NCBI GenBank assembly: GCA_030457765.1
Contig: JAKDUK010000001.1
Location: 62,001 to 126,000 of the forward strand
Reading direction: 5' to 3'
DNA from: Marinobacter sp.
Lineage (GTDB): Bacteria; Pseudomonadota; Gammaproteobacteria; Pseudomonadales; Oleiphilaceae
Length of the DNA stretch: 64,000 nucleotides
The notes below the pieces were generated by a model that was not told where the DNA came from, ran no database searches, and saw only the letters and a program-made list of their open reading frames with translations. The stretch's first letter is position 1; every line of letters starts with the position of its first letter. A program made the translations under genes and the position numbers. This document shows positions 19,196-27,353 of the stretch, piece after piece.

Positions 19196-19732
19196 ATGGC
19201 GTCCCTGCAGGACCAGCTATTAAAAGCGGGCCTGGCCGACCAGAAAAAGGCCAAAGCTATTCGCAATGAAAAACACAAACAACGCAAACAACAACCAAAA
19301 GGTGCTGTACAGGTCAATGAAACTGAAGCTCGTGCCCGCCAGGCCCGGGAAGAAAAAGCCGAACACGATCGCCAGCTGAACCTTAAGCGCCAGCAAGAAG
19401 CCGACAAAAAAGCCATTCGCGCACAGATTCGCCAACTGGTAGAAACAAACAAACTGGACCGTAGCCGGGGCGAAACGTCGTATCAGTTCGTACACGACAA
19501 AAAGATCAAAAAAATATATGTAGACGACACTATGGCTGACCAGCTATCTCGAGGAAGGCTCGCCATTGTATTTGTGAATGATCAGTACGAGATAGTGGCT
19601 GAAGGCGTCGCCCGCAAAATTATAGAACGCGACGAGCTGGCTGTAGTTGCTTTGCACGAGCGCAAAGAAGACGACCTGGGTGATGATGATCCGTACGCAG
19701 GCTATGAAATCCCAGATGATTTGATGTGGTAA
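19196..19732 (+). CDS. DUF2058 (YaiL-like) protein
   Basis: A 178-residue, highly charged, soluble protein. It starts MASLQDQLLKAGLADQKKAK, continues with a lysine/glutamine-rich probable coiled coil (about 20-85), and then has a compact C-terminal domain with SYQFVHDKKIKKIYVDDTMA. This fits the DUF2058/YaiL family, sometimes described as nucleoprotein or polynucleotide-associated, whose role is not settled. TGGAG precedes the ATG. Confidence 0.82.
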   Translation: MASLQDQLLKAGLADQKKAKAIRNEKHKQRKQQPKGAVQVNETEARARQAREEKAEHDRQLNLKRQQEADKKAIRAQIRQLVETNKLDRSRGETSYQFVHDKKIKKIYVDDTMADQLSRGRLAIVFVNDQYEIVAEGVARKIIERDELAVVALHERKEDDLGDDDPYAGYEIPDDLMW

Positions 19733-19740
19733 TTACCCAG

Positions 19741-19768
19741 GCCGGGTACTGGGCAGCCAGTATCCGGC
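19741..19768 (+). terminator. Strong hairpin after the DUF2058 gene
   Basis: GCCGGGTACTGG and CCAGTATCCGGC form a 12-base stem (one G-U pair) around a 4-base loop, starting 9 bases beyond the stop. No run of T follows, so it is either a factor-assisted terminator or a 3'-end stabilising hairpin. The remaining 190 bases to the chemoreceptor gene show no gene. Confidence 0.55.
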
Positions 19769-19958
19769 TAGTGGCTCATCTGATAGAACGTTCACCCCGC
19801 CCTCCCTTAGTTATGAATCACATCAAACCGCCTCAGCAATCAATTGTTACCGTAAAAAACTGGAATCTCCCTCTGAAAACCGACTTAATACGCCGATAAC
19901 AAAAGCTACAGATGCATCTCAGTTGTATCACGATGGGTCACAGATCTAAGGGAACACT

Positions 19959-21815
19959 ATGAAACTTGCAACCTTCTTCGGCGACATGTCCATCCGGAGC
20001 AAACTCGCAGGGGGCTTTGCTTTATTATTACTGCTTACCATTATAGTGGGTGTTATTGGCAACCAAGCGCTAGAAACTTACAGCCAACGCTCAAACATTG
20101 TAACGATGCTCGGCCAGGTAAACACCAGTTTGACAGAAGCACGAGTTGAGGAGAAAAACTTTCTGCTGTCAGGTGATGAAGAATATGTACAGGCGTCCCG
20201 AGCCCTCGGCGACGAAGTCATTGAGATCACTCAGCGCATCAAGCCTTTACTGGTTGATAACAAAGACATAAGTGTTCTGGAAACCATTCAAGCAGACATT
20301 CAGCGGTATCAATCGCTGATGAGCGATGTAGAAACAAACATTACCCAGCGAGAGGAAGCCCTCAGCAGGCTTGAGACAAAAGCTCGAATACTCGGGTCTT
20401 CACTCAAGGCACACAGCTCTTTATTTTTCGCATCGGCGATGTTTGAGGATATGCGCCGAGCAGAACGCAAGTTTCTGGTGGAAGGCGATTCCAGCAGCGT
20501 TAAGTCGTACCTTGAGGACGCAAAAAGAATGCAGGGGCCGCTAAAATCAGCGGCCATCAGCGCGGAGGAAAAAGTAAAAATTACGGCAGCGCTCGAATCC
20601 TACGCAGACGAATTTCAAAGCGTGGTAACACTAACCGAAGCCAACGAGCAGCTCTCCCAGGACATGGTGACCACAGCCCGCCGGGTAACTGAATCTGCGA
20701 ATAATCTGCGCGAGGTTCAGGGGGCCAAAATGGAAGCCGACCACACACAAGCCACTACGCTGATTTTTGCTGCAACCGGCATTGCAGTGCTGCTTGGCAT
20801 TTTAATGGCGTACCTAATTACCAAAGCCATTACCTCCCCCATTAACCACGCCGTTGCCATCGCTTCGGACGTTGCCTCTGGTAACTTAAGGGTTCATATC
20901 AACGATAATCGAACTGACGAGATAGGCCGGTTAATGTCGGCTTTAGCAATTATGGTCAGCGGTCTGCGCGAACTTGTCAGAAGCATCGAATCTGGTGCGA
21001 CCAACATCGCAGCATCTGCCGAGGAGCTTTCAACCGTAACCAGCCAGACCAGCGATGGGATTAACCGCCAAAAGCAGGAAACCGATCAAGTTGCGACTGC
21101 GATGAACGAAATGACCGCAACCGTTGCCGATATTGCCCGCAACGCTGAGCAGGCATTTACTATTGCCGCCGATGCTGCCAACCAAGCAGCCAAAGGCGAA
21201 CACGAAGTTATGGAAACGGTAAGCCAGGTACATAGCTTGTCGCAGGAAGTAAGCCACAGCATGGGGATTATTCAGGGCCTACAATCGGAAACCGCCAACA
21301 TAGGAACGGTTTTGGATGTCATTAAGTCTGTCGCTGAGCAAACCAACCTGTTGGCACTGAACGCAGCCATTGAAGCGGCTCGGGCCGGCGAACAAGGCCG
21401 TGGCTTCGCGGTTGTGGCCGATGAGGTGCGCTCATTGGCTCAACGCACACAAAGTTCCGCCCAGGAAATTGAGGCACTGGTAACCACGCTGCAAAGCAGC
21501 GCAAAAAACTCTGTATCTGCAATGGAGTCCAGTGCGTCGCTGGCGTCACACACTCTCGAGCGCGCCACTGCAACCGGCGCCTCCATTGAACGAATTACCC
21601 GATCCGTGGATGAGATCAAACAATTCAACAACCAGATAGCAACCGCATCAGAGCAACAGACGTCTGTAGCAGAAGAGATCAATCAAAACGTTACGCGCAT
21701 TCGTGATGTTACCGATCAGTCTGCATCGTCCTCAAACCAAACCGCCAGCTCCAGCTCCGAACTCGCCAAGCTTGGCAGCGAGCTGCAAACGCTGGTATCC
21801 CGGTTCAGGCTCTAA
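19959..21815 (+). CDS. Methyl-accepting chemotaxis protein with HBM-like sensor
   Basis: A 618-residue chemoreceptor. Transmembrane segment 1 spans about 18-34. A periplasmic helical region of about 230 residues follows, then transmembrane segment 2 at about 266-288, a HAMP domain and a cytoplasmic signalling domain with the conserved hairpin tip ([20 protein letters not shown]). The periplasmic part carries two similar motifs, [10 protein letters not shown] (64-73) and [10 protein letters not shown] (168-177), the spacing expected of a helical bimodular (HBM) domain like that of McpS, which binds organic acids. Ligand identity is inference. Monocistronic. Confidence 0.9.
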   Translation: MKLATFFGDMSIRSKLAGGFALLLLLTIIVGVIGNQALETYSQRSNIVTMLGQVNTSLTEARVEEKNFLLSGDEEYVQASRALGDEVIEITQRIKPLLVDNKDISVLETIQADIQRYQSLMSDVETNITQREEALSRLETKARILGSSLKAHSSLFFASAMFEDMRRAERKFLVEGDSSSVKSYLEDAKRMQGPLKSAAISAEEKVKITAALESYADEFQSVVTLTEANEQLSQDMVTTARRVTESANNLREVQGAKMEADHTQATTLIFAATGIAVLLGILMAYLITKAITSPINHAVAIASDVASGNLRVHINDNRTDEIGRLMSALAIMVSGLRELVRSIESGATNIAASAEELSTVTSQTSDGINRQKQETDQVATAMNEMTATVADIARNAEQAFTIAADAANQAAKGEHEVMETVSQVHSLSQEVSHSMGIIQGLQSETANIGTVLDVIKSVAEQTNLLALNAAIEAARAGEQGRGFAVVADEVRSLAQRTQSSAQEIEALVTTLQSSAKNSVSAMESSASLASHTLERATATGASIERITRSVDEIKQFNNQIATASEQQTSVAEEINQNVTRIRDVTDQSASSSNQTASSSSELAKLGSELQTLVSRFRL

Positions 21816-21905
21816 AAGCAGCTAATAATACGCAGACTAAGGAACTCATACGGAAACAGGTGGTCGTAAGCCCTTCGATCAATTTTATAACCGCCCCCTA
21901 CCGCC

Positions 21906-21934
21906 AGAAGTATCACACCCTTTGTGCTACTTCT
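21906..21934 (+). promoter_or_regulatory. Leader hairpin just before the tlpA-like gene ribosome site
   Basis: AGAAGTA and TACTTCT form a 7-base stem, continued after one mismatch by CACA/TGTG around a 5-base loop. It ends 4 bases before the AAGGAG ribosome site (21938-21943). A stable structure here could modulate initiation or act as a terminator for upstream transcription; no T-run follows. Confidence 0.45.
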
Positions 21935-21948
21935 CACAAGGAGTAAAA

Positions 21949-22761
21949 ATGTTGTCCGTTAATCTTGGCCCGCTGAGTTTGCCGCTTGCTCAGCTTCTGC
22001 TGATCAGTGCGTTTATCATAGCCCTGATCGTTGGCGCGATTACCGGCCGCAAAGAAGGGGTTCCTATAGCCGGCACGCTGTCTGACATTTTTTTGTCTTC
22101 CATGGTGGCAGCCCGCATCGGTTTTGTTATCCAATACTTCGAGCATTACCAGGAAAACCTGTGGGGCATTATTGATATCCGCGACGGCGGCTTTCACGTT
22201 ATAGCTGGCCTGCTGGGCGCGCTGGCGCTAACCGCCTGGAAACTCTGGCGCCAGCCAAAAATCCGCAGACCGCTGACGATTGCTGTAACTTCCGGCCTAT
22301 TAACCTGGGGGTCTATCTCACTGCTGGTAGGCCTGATGGAAAGCAGCTCCAGAGGCATCCCAGAGGCTACGTTCACTCTGCTGGACGGCACCCCGGTTGA
22401 ACTAACAGAAGTGGCTGGCAACAAGCCCATGGTTGTTAATTTATGGGCCAGCTGGTGCCCTCCCTGTATCCGGGAAATGCCGGTACTGGAAAAAGCCCAA
22501 CAGAATAACCCTGGCGTGACTTTTGTTTTTGTAAACCAGGGCGAACAGCCTGAAACCATCACCCAGTTTTTGGGGACGCATAAGCTTTCGCTGCAGAATG
22601 TTCTAACCGATACCGGCGCCAGCCTTGGCCGAACAACCGGTAGCCAGGCTTTGCCGACAACACTGTTTTACGATGCTAACGGCCAACAGGTAAACGCCCA
22701 CCTGGGCGAGCTGTCGCAAGCAAGCCTGGCCCACAATCTCAGTAGTTTTGACACTGACTGA
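21949..22761 (+). CDS. TlpA-type thioredoxin with Lgt-like membrane domain
   Basis: A 270-residue protein. The N-terminal 130 residues contain several transmembrane helices with an Lgt-like stretch (WGIIDIRDGGFHVIAGLLGA). The C-terminal half is a periplasmic thioredoxin domain with WASWCPPC (cysteines 170 and 173) and a cis-proline in QALPTTLFYD. It most likely reduces disulfides in the periplasm. dsbG follows 20 bases downstream, so the pair may form a reductant and isomerase module. The start is set by AAGGAG upstream of ATG 21949. The Lgt-like part is too short to be a working prolipoprotein diacylglyceryl transferase. Confidence 0.8.
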   Translation: MLSVNLGPLSLPLAQLLLISAFIIALIVGAITGRKEGVPIAGTLSDIFLSSMVAARIGFVIQYFEHYQENLWGIIDIRDGGFHVIAGLLGALALTAWKLWRQPKIRRPLTIAVTSGLLTWGSISLLVGLMESSSRGIPEATFTLLDGTPVELTEVAGNKPMVVNLWASWCPPCIREMPVLEKAQQNNPGVTFVFVNQGEQPETITQFLGTHKLSLQNVLTDTGASLGRTTGSQALPTTLFYDANGQQVNAHLGELSQASLAHNLSSFDTD

Positions 22762-22781
22762 ATCTGATTCGGAGACTCACA

Positions 22782-23570
22782 ATGCAATTTTTAAAACCTG
22801 CGCTCAAACCGACAATGCTTGCTACCGCCCTGGGCGCATGCGCTCTAAGTTTTCCCACGCTTGCCCAGGAGCAACACACTGATGCGGTTCAGCAACTGGT
22901 CGATCGTGGCGTTACCGTTACCCAAAGCTTTGACGCCCCCGGCGGCATGACAGGCTATGTGGGAGAGATGCAGGGTCGGCCCATCGCCTTCTACCTCACA
23001 CCAGACAAAGAAAACGTAATCGTAGGGACGATGATCAATGCCGATGGAGAAAACCTCACCGAACCAAAAGTTCAGAAACTGGTACAAGGCCCGAAAAATG
23101 AAAAAGCCTGGGGCCAGCTGGAACAGGCAGATTGGGTTCGCGATGGCGATGCCAATGCGCCGGTAATTATCTATACCTTTACTGATCCCAACTGCCCCTA
23201 CTGCCACCGCTTTCGCCAAGCCGCAGAGCCCTGGATCAGTGCAGGGAAAGTACAGCTTCGCCATGTAATGGTGGGCATTCTAAGGCAAGACAGCCTGCCA
23301 AAGGCTGCCACAATTCTGGGGTCTGACAATCCCCGCGACGCTCTGAACGAAAACCAGCAGAATCACGATAATGGCGGTATTTCTGTAGACCGCGCCATTG
23401 TCAGCGCAAATGCAAAACGGGTAAGAAAAAACAACCAGTTAATGTCCAGCCTTGGGCTAAGCGCCACGCCAAGCACTTATTACCGGGATGGTGATGGCAA
23501 CATTCAGATGAAGCAGGGTGCGGCCCGCCCCGGGGAAATGGAACTGATTATGGGGAGCCCAAAACCATAA
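22782..23570 (+). CDS. dsbG: Thiol:disulfide interchange protein DsbG
   Basis: A 262-residue periplasmic protein with a signal peptide (about 1-28), an N-terminal dimerisation domain, and a thioredoxin domain holding CPYC (138-141) and a Thr-cis-Pro pair in SATPSTYYRDG. That Thr-Pro pair separates DsbG from DsbC (which also has a Thr but a CGYC active site). DsbG protects single cysteines from sulfenylation and isomerises disulfides. It is in an operon with the membrane thioredoxin, which could keep it reduced. Length fits the family. Confidence 0.88.
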   Translation: MQFLKPALKPTMLATALGACALSFPTLAQEQHTDAVQQLVDRGVTVTQSFDAPGGMTGYVGEMQGRPIAFYLTPDKENVIVGTMINADGENLTEPKVQKLVQGPKNEKAWGQLEQADWVRDGDANAPVIIYTFTDPNCPYCHRFRQAAEPWISAGKVQLRHVMVGILRQDSLPKAATILGSDNPRDALNENQQNHDNGGISVDRAIVSANAKRVRKNNQLMSSLGLSATPSTYYRDGDGNIQMKQGAARPGEMELIMGSPKP

Positions 23571-23577
23571 TGTTTTT

Positions 23578-23646
23578 CCGGTTTACTGCCGACTGCTTCA
23601 TCAATTTATGCAGACATTTTATTGATAATTTGTCGGCATTAACCGG
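23578..23646. repeat. Nested three-part inverted repeat after dsbG
   Basis: Three complementary pairs are nested around one centre: CCGGTT (23578) with AACCGG (23641), GCCGAC (23588) with GTCGGC (23632), and ATCAAT (23600) with ATTGAT (23621). The intervening bulges are of similar length on both sides. It begins 8 bases after the dsbG stop. It may end the dsbG transcript or be a protein-binding dyad; no U-run follows. Confidence 0.5.
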
Positions 23647-23714
23647 GTATTATTCAAACAATTTGATGGTGACAAGTTTGACAGTGCGAAAGCCTCCAGC
23701 TAGCTTTGATTAGA

Positions 23715-23761
23715 TAAAGCACACATTCGAGGTCAACAGGTAAGGTGTGATGTGTGCTTTA
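23715..23761. promoter_or_regulatory. Inverted repeat upstream of the TRAP operon
   Basis: TAAAGCACACAT (23715-23726) and ATGTGTGCTTTA (23750-23761) are perfect 12-base complementary arms with a 23-base spacer. They end 63 bases before the dctP ATG. The position suits an operator or a leader hairpin controlling the transporter. Confidence 0.5.
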
Positions 23762-23824
23762 ACAAATACAACAACAGACCCAGCTGGCATTTCGAAAGAC
23801 TGCCAGCACAAAGAGGCAAGCATC

Positions 23825-24820
23825 ATGCAAACAAGCGTCAAGCTTTTTCGCCAGCGCGCTGGCAGTGTGCTCACAGCAGCAGCTCTCACCTTCATGGTTG
23901 GCAGTGCCCAGGCAACTGACTGGGATATGCCCACCCCCTACGGCGACTCCAATTTTCACACCGTAAATATCCGCCAGTTTGCGGATGATGTGAAGGAAGC
24001 CACCGACGGCGAACTGAACATTACGGTTCACAGCAGCGGCTCGCTAATCAAACACGCGGAAATCAAGAATTCGGTTCGCCGGGGACTGGTGCCTATTGGC
24101 GAATTGATTATGTCGCGCCTTGCCAACGAAGACCCGCTGTTTGAGGTAGATTCAGTGCCTTACCTTGCCAGTGATTACGATCAAGCCTGGAAGCTTTGGC
24201 AGGCGTCGAAAGACGTGCTCGCCAAACGTTTAGAGAAACAGCGCCTGAAGCTGCTCTTCTCAGTGCCCTGGCCGCCCCAGGGTATCTACACGCAGTTTGA
24301 AGTAAAAACCGGTGACGAGCTAAAAGGCGTAAAAATGCGCGCCTACAACAAATCCAGCGAACAACTCGCGGACCTGCTCGGCGCTATACCAACACAGGTT
24401 GAAGTGCCCGATATACCGACTGCCTTCGGCACAGGCCGCGTTGATGCGATGATCACCTCGCCTTCTACTGGCGCAAACACCCGGGCCTGGGACTACCTGA
24501 CCCACTTCAATCATGCCCAGTTGTGGCTGCCGAAAAATATGGTTGTTATTAACATAAAGGCCTTCGACAGATTACCTGAAGATGTCCAAAAAGCTGTCGA
24601 AGACGCCGCTGAAGTTGCTGAAAAGCGCGGCTGGGACGCCAGTAAAGCGGAAACGGAAGCTAAGATAAAGATCATGGAAGACAACGGCATTGAGGTATCT
24701 GAACCCTCACCAGAACTGGTCAAACACCTACAGAAAATAGGCAAAACGATGACACAGGAATGGCTCGACCGCGCCGGTGAAGATGGTCAGGCTTTGCTTG
24801 ATGCGTACCACAACGAATAA
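23825..24820 (+). CDS. TRAP transporter substrate-binding protein (DctP family)
   Basis: A 331-residue periplasmic binding protein with a signal peptide (about 1-30, ending GSAQA). The DctP fold is shown by GELNITVHSSGSLIKHAEIKNSV, GVKMRAYNKSSEQLADLLGA (including the conserved arginine that usually binds a carboxylate) and VDAMITSPSTGANT. It delivers a substrate, probably an organic acid, to the membrane subunits encoded next. An in-frame ATG at 23747 would add 26 residues ahead of the signal peptide and is rejected. The substrate cannot be inferred. Confidence 0.9.
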   Translation: MQTSVKLFRQRAGSVLTAAALTFMVGSAQATDWDMPTPYGDSNFHTVNIRQFADDVKEATDGELNITVHSSGSLIKHAEIKNSVRRGLVPIGELIMSRLANEDPLFEVDSVPYLASDYDQAWKLWQASKDVLAKRLEKQRLKLLFSVPWPPQGIYTQFEVKTGDELKGVKMRAYNKSSEQLADLLGAIPTQVEVPDIPTAFGTGRVDAMITSPSTGANTRAWDYLTHFNHAQLWLPKNMVVINIKAFDRLPEDVQKAVEDAAEVAEKRGWDASKAETEAKIKIMEDNGIEVSEPSPELVKHLQKIGKTMTQEWLDRAGEDGQALLDAYHNE

Positions 24821-24863
24821 CAACCACGCTGTCACACGCGAACGATAAAAAGAGAGCAGACAG

Positions 24864-25403
24864 ATGCGCCGAGCACTTGATGCATTTTACAGGCTGGGCG
24901 GCGCGCTTTCTGCGCTGTGTCTTACCCTTATAATGGTATTAATCGTGGCCCAAGTGCTGGGCCGCGTACTGGATAAGCTACTGGGGTGGGTAGGTCTCAA
25001 TGCGCTCGGCCTGAACATCCCTGGGCTTGCGGAACTGGCGTCCTTCCTTCTACTTGGCGCAACGTTTTTCGGCCTTGCCTATACGTTCTGGCAAGGCGGT
25101 CATATCCGCGTCACCCTTGTGCTTCAGTACTTACCCAAATCGGCCCACCGTGTTGTTGATATGGCGGTCACCCTGGTTGCAGCGGCCATCACCGGCTTTG
25201 CCACATGGCATAGCGCACGCTTGGCATGGGATAGCTACGATTATGGCGACCTTTCCATTGGCATGGTGCCTGTTCCACTCTGGATTCCCCAGCTAGTCAT
25301 GACTCTGGGCCTGCTTTGGCTGTTAATCGCCTTGCTGGATGCACTGTTTTCACTCGCGACCGGCCGCATTCTCCAGCTTACAAACGAAGCATCTCAGGAG
25401 TAA
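24864..25403 (+). CDS. TRAP transporter small membrane subunit (DctQ family)
   Basis: A 179-residue protein with four transmembrane helices. The first is LSALCLTLIMVLIVAQVLGR, and SFLLLGATFFGLAYTFWQGGHIRV is typical of DctQ. It pairs with DctM to form the sodium-coupled membrane part of the transporter. It lies 43 bases after the binding-protein gene and 4 bases before dctM, so the three genes are one operon. Confidence 0.9.
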   Translation: MRRALDAFYRLGGALSALCLTLIMVLIVAQVLGRVLDKLLGWVGLNALGLNIPGLAELASFLLLGATFFGLAYTFWQGGHIRVTLVLQYLPKSAHRVVDMAVTLVAAAITGFATWHSARLAWDSYDYGDLSIGMVPVPLWIPQLVMTLGLLWLLIALLDALFSLATGRILQLTNEASQE

Positions 25404-25407
25404 GCAC

Positions 25408-26712
25408 ATGGAAATGATCTGGATAAGTGTGCTGTTACTCTGTCTACTATTGGCGGTTCTAGGTGCCGGGTTGTGGGTTGCATTTTCATTGACCGCCATC
25501 GGCTGTGTGTCGCTGTACTTCTTCAGTGGTATTCCGGTAGGAGACAGCCTGTCGACCGCATTTTACAGCGCAAGTGTGTCTTGGGATTTGGCGGCGCTGC
25601 CCATGTTTATCTGGATGGGCGAAGTGCTGTTCCGTTCACGCCTGTCAGAAGAGATGTTCCGCGGCATTTCACCCTGGGTTGGCAAGGTGCCTGGGCGACT
25701 TCTGCATACCAACATTTTAGGCTGCGGCATCTTTGCGGCGATATCCGGATCTTCTGCTGCAACAGCAGCAACCATTGGCAAGATGTCGATCCCGGAACTC
25801 ACCAAACGCGGCTACAACAAGAACCAAATTCTTGGAACACTGGCCGGTTCTGCCACGCTAGGGCTGCTGATCCCGCCATCCATTATTCTAATCGTGTACG
25901 GCGTAGCAACCGAACAATCCATCGCGCGATTGTTTGTTGCCGGCATTCTGCCCGGGTTGTTATTGATGTCGCTGTTTGCCGGCTACGTGATGATTTGGTC
26001 AGTGCTGAACCCCTCTGGCGTGCCCGAAGGCGAGGCCGAATCATTCTCGTTCACAGCAAAAATCCAACGCAGCCGCCCTCTTATTCCAGTGATGCTGTTA
26101 ATAGTTGGGGTGATCGGCTCTATTTACGCTGGCCTGGCATCCCCCACTGAATCCGCAGCTATTGGTGTGGCCCTGGCGCATTTGCTGTCGTGGAAAAGCG
26201 GTTCAATGAGCCGACAAACTTTTGTAGCCGGGTTGATGGGCACGGTAAGAACGTCTTCGATGATTGCGTTCATCCTGGTGGGGGCTCACTTTTTAACGAA
26301 TGCCATGGGCTTTACCGGCCTTCCCCGTGAACTGGCGTCCTGGATCAGCACCTTAGGTTTGTCGCCGTACATGCTGCTGGTGGCACTTACGTTGTTCTTT
26401 ATACTTTTGGGCTGTTTTTTGGATGGCATTTCCGTGGTGGTTCTGACCACATCGGTAATTCTGCCAATGGTTCAGGCCGCCGGTATTGATCCGCTGTGGT
26501 TTGGTATTTACCTGGTGATCGTCGTGGAGATGAGCCAGATTACGCCACCCGTTGGGTTCAATCTCTTTGTAATTCAGGGCCTGACTGGGGAGAACATTCT
26601 GCGTATTGCGTGGGCCGCGCTACCCTACTTCCTGTTGATTCTAAGCGGCGTGATACTGATCACGGCGTTTCCCGAAATCGTCACGTATCTGCCCAGCAAA
26701 ATGGGGCGATAG
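25408..26712 (+). CDS. TRAP transporter large permease (DctM family)
   Basis: A 434-residue permease with about 12 transmembrane helices, starting MEMIWISVLLLCLLLAVLGA. DctM motifs are visible: ISGSSAATAATIGKMSIPEL, TLAGSATLGLLIPPSIILIVYG and PTESAAIGV. It forms the transport channel driven by a sodium gradient, which links energetically with the sodium-pumping oad system elsewhere in the window (inference). The ATG at 25408 follows AGGAG; an ATG at 25339 lies within dctQ and is rejected. Confidence 0.92.
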   Translation: MEMIWISVLLLCLLLAVLGAGLWVAFSLTAIGCVSLYFFSGIPVGDSLSTAFYSASVSWDLAALPMFIWMGEVLFRSRLSEEMFRGISPWVGKVPGRLLHTNILGCGIFAAISGSSAATAATIGKMSIPELTKRGYNKNQILGTLAGSATLGLLIPPSIILIVYGVATEQSIARLFVAGILPGLLLMSLFAGYVMIWSVLNPSGVPEGEAESFSFTAKIQRSRPLIPVMLLIVGVIGSIYAGLASPTESAAIGVALAHLLSWKSGSMSRQTFVAGLMGTVRTSSMIAFILVGAHFLTNAMGFTGLPRELASWISTLGLSPYMLLVALTLFFILLGCFLDGISVVVLTTSVILPMVQAAGIDPLWFGIYLVIVVEMSQITPPVGFNLFVIQGLTGENILRIAWAALPYFLLILSGVILITAFPEIVTYLPSKMGR

Positions 26713-26746
26713 TCACGCATTAAAGTGGCCCTTTAAAGAAGCATCT

Positions 26747-26767
26747 GTTAATTAACGAGTACTCGTT
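26747..26767. promoter_or_regulatory. Overlapping palindromes just before the MarR-type gene
   Basis: AACGAGTACTCGTT (26754-26767) is a perfect 14-base palindrome and overlaps GTTAATTAAC (26747-26756), another perfect palindrome. The block ends 5 bases before the ATG of the regulator gene. Autoregulation by the encoded winged-helix protein is the simplest reading. No clear ribosome site fits between block and start, so translation could also be affected. Confidence 0.5.
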
Positions 26768-26772
26768 TCACT

Positions 26773-27333
26773 ATGAACAAAAACAATGATCCCAAGCGCA
26801 ATACTAATCAAGACACCACGCCTCAAAGCAAGGTAGGGCCGATTGTGTCGTCGGCGCACCTGGCTTCTGGCAGCGCAATGGAGCTATCGGAACTGGAGTT
26901 CGGGCTAATCGTTGCCGGCAACGCGTTTAATCGCTGGATGGTGCGCTGTATGGATGCAGCTGGCCTGCCTGAACTCAGCCCCCTGGATGTACTGGTGCTG
27001 CATAGTGTGAACCACCGCAATCGTGCCAAAAAAACCGCAGATATTTGCTTGGTGCTGAATGTAGAAGACAGCCATACGGTTACCTACGCCCTCAAAAAGC
27101 TTTTGAAGCACGGGGTGGTGGTGTCGGAAAAACGCGGCAAGGAAACCTATTACTCGGCCACGGAAGAAGGCATGGCGGTTTGCCAACGTTACCGGGAAAT
27201 TCGCGAGGAGTGCCTGGTGGACTCACTACGGAGCCTGGGGTTCTCAGGCGCCGACACAGGCGCTGTTGCCGGCTTCCTGAGAGGAATATCCGGGCTCTAC
27301 GACCAAGCGGCGCGCTCTGCTGCGTCACTGTAA
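26773..27333 (+). CDS. MarR-type winged-helix regulator
   Basis: A 186-residue protein with a disordered, charged first 35 residues and then a winged helix-turn-helix domain: LSPLDVLVLHSVNHRNRAKKT, DICLVLNVEDSHTVTYALKK as recognition helix, and a wing with KRGKETYYSATEEG. It lies after the TRAP operon on the same strand and converges on ttrA with a 20-base gap, so it may control either system. The effector is unknown. Some frames upstream of the domain are low-complexity, so the true start could be an internal Met. Confidence 0.8.
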   Translation: MNKNNDPKRNTNQDTTPQSKVGPIVSSAHLASGSAMELSELEFGLIVAGNAFNRWMVRCMDAAGLPELSPLDVLVLHSVNHRNRAKKTADICLVLNVEDSHTVTYALKKLLKHGVVVSEKRGKETYYSATEEGMAVCQRYREIREECLVDSLRSLGFSGADTGAVAGFLRGISGLYDQAARSAASL

Positions 27334-27353
27334 GGCGTTTCGCCCGGAGCAGA

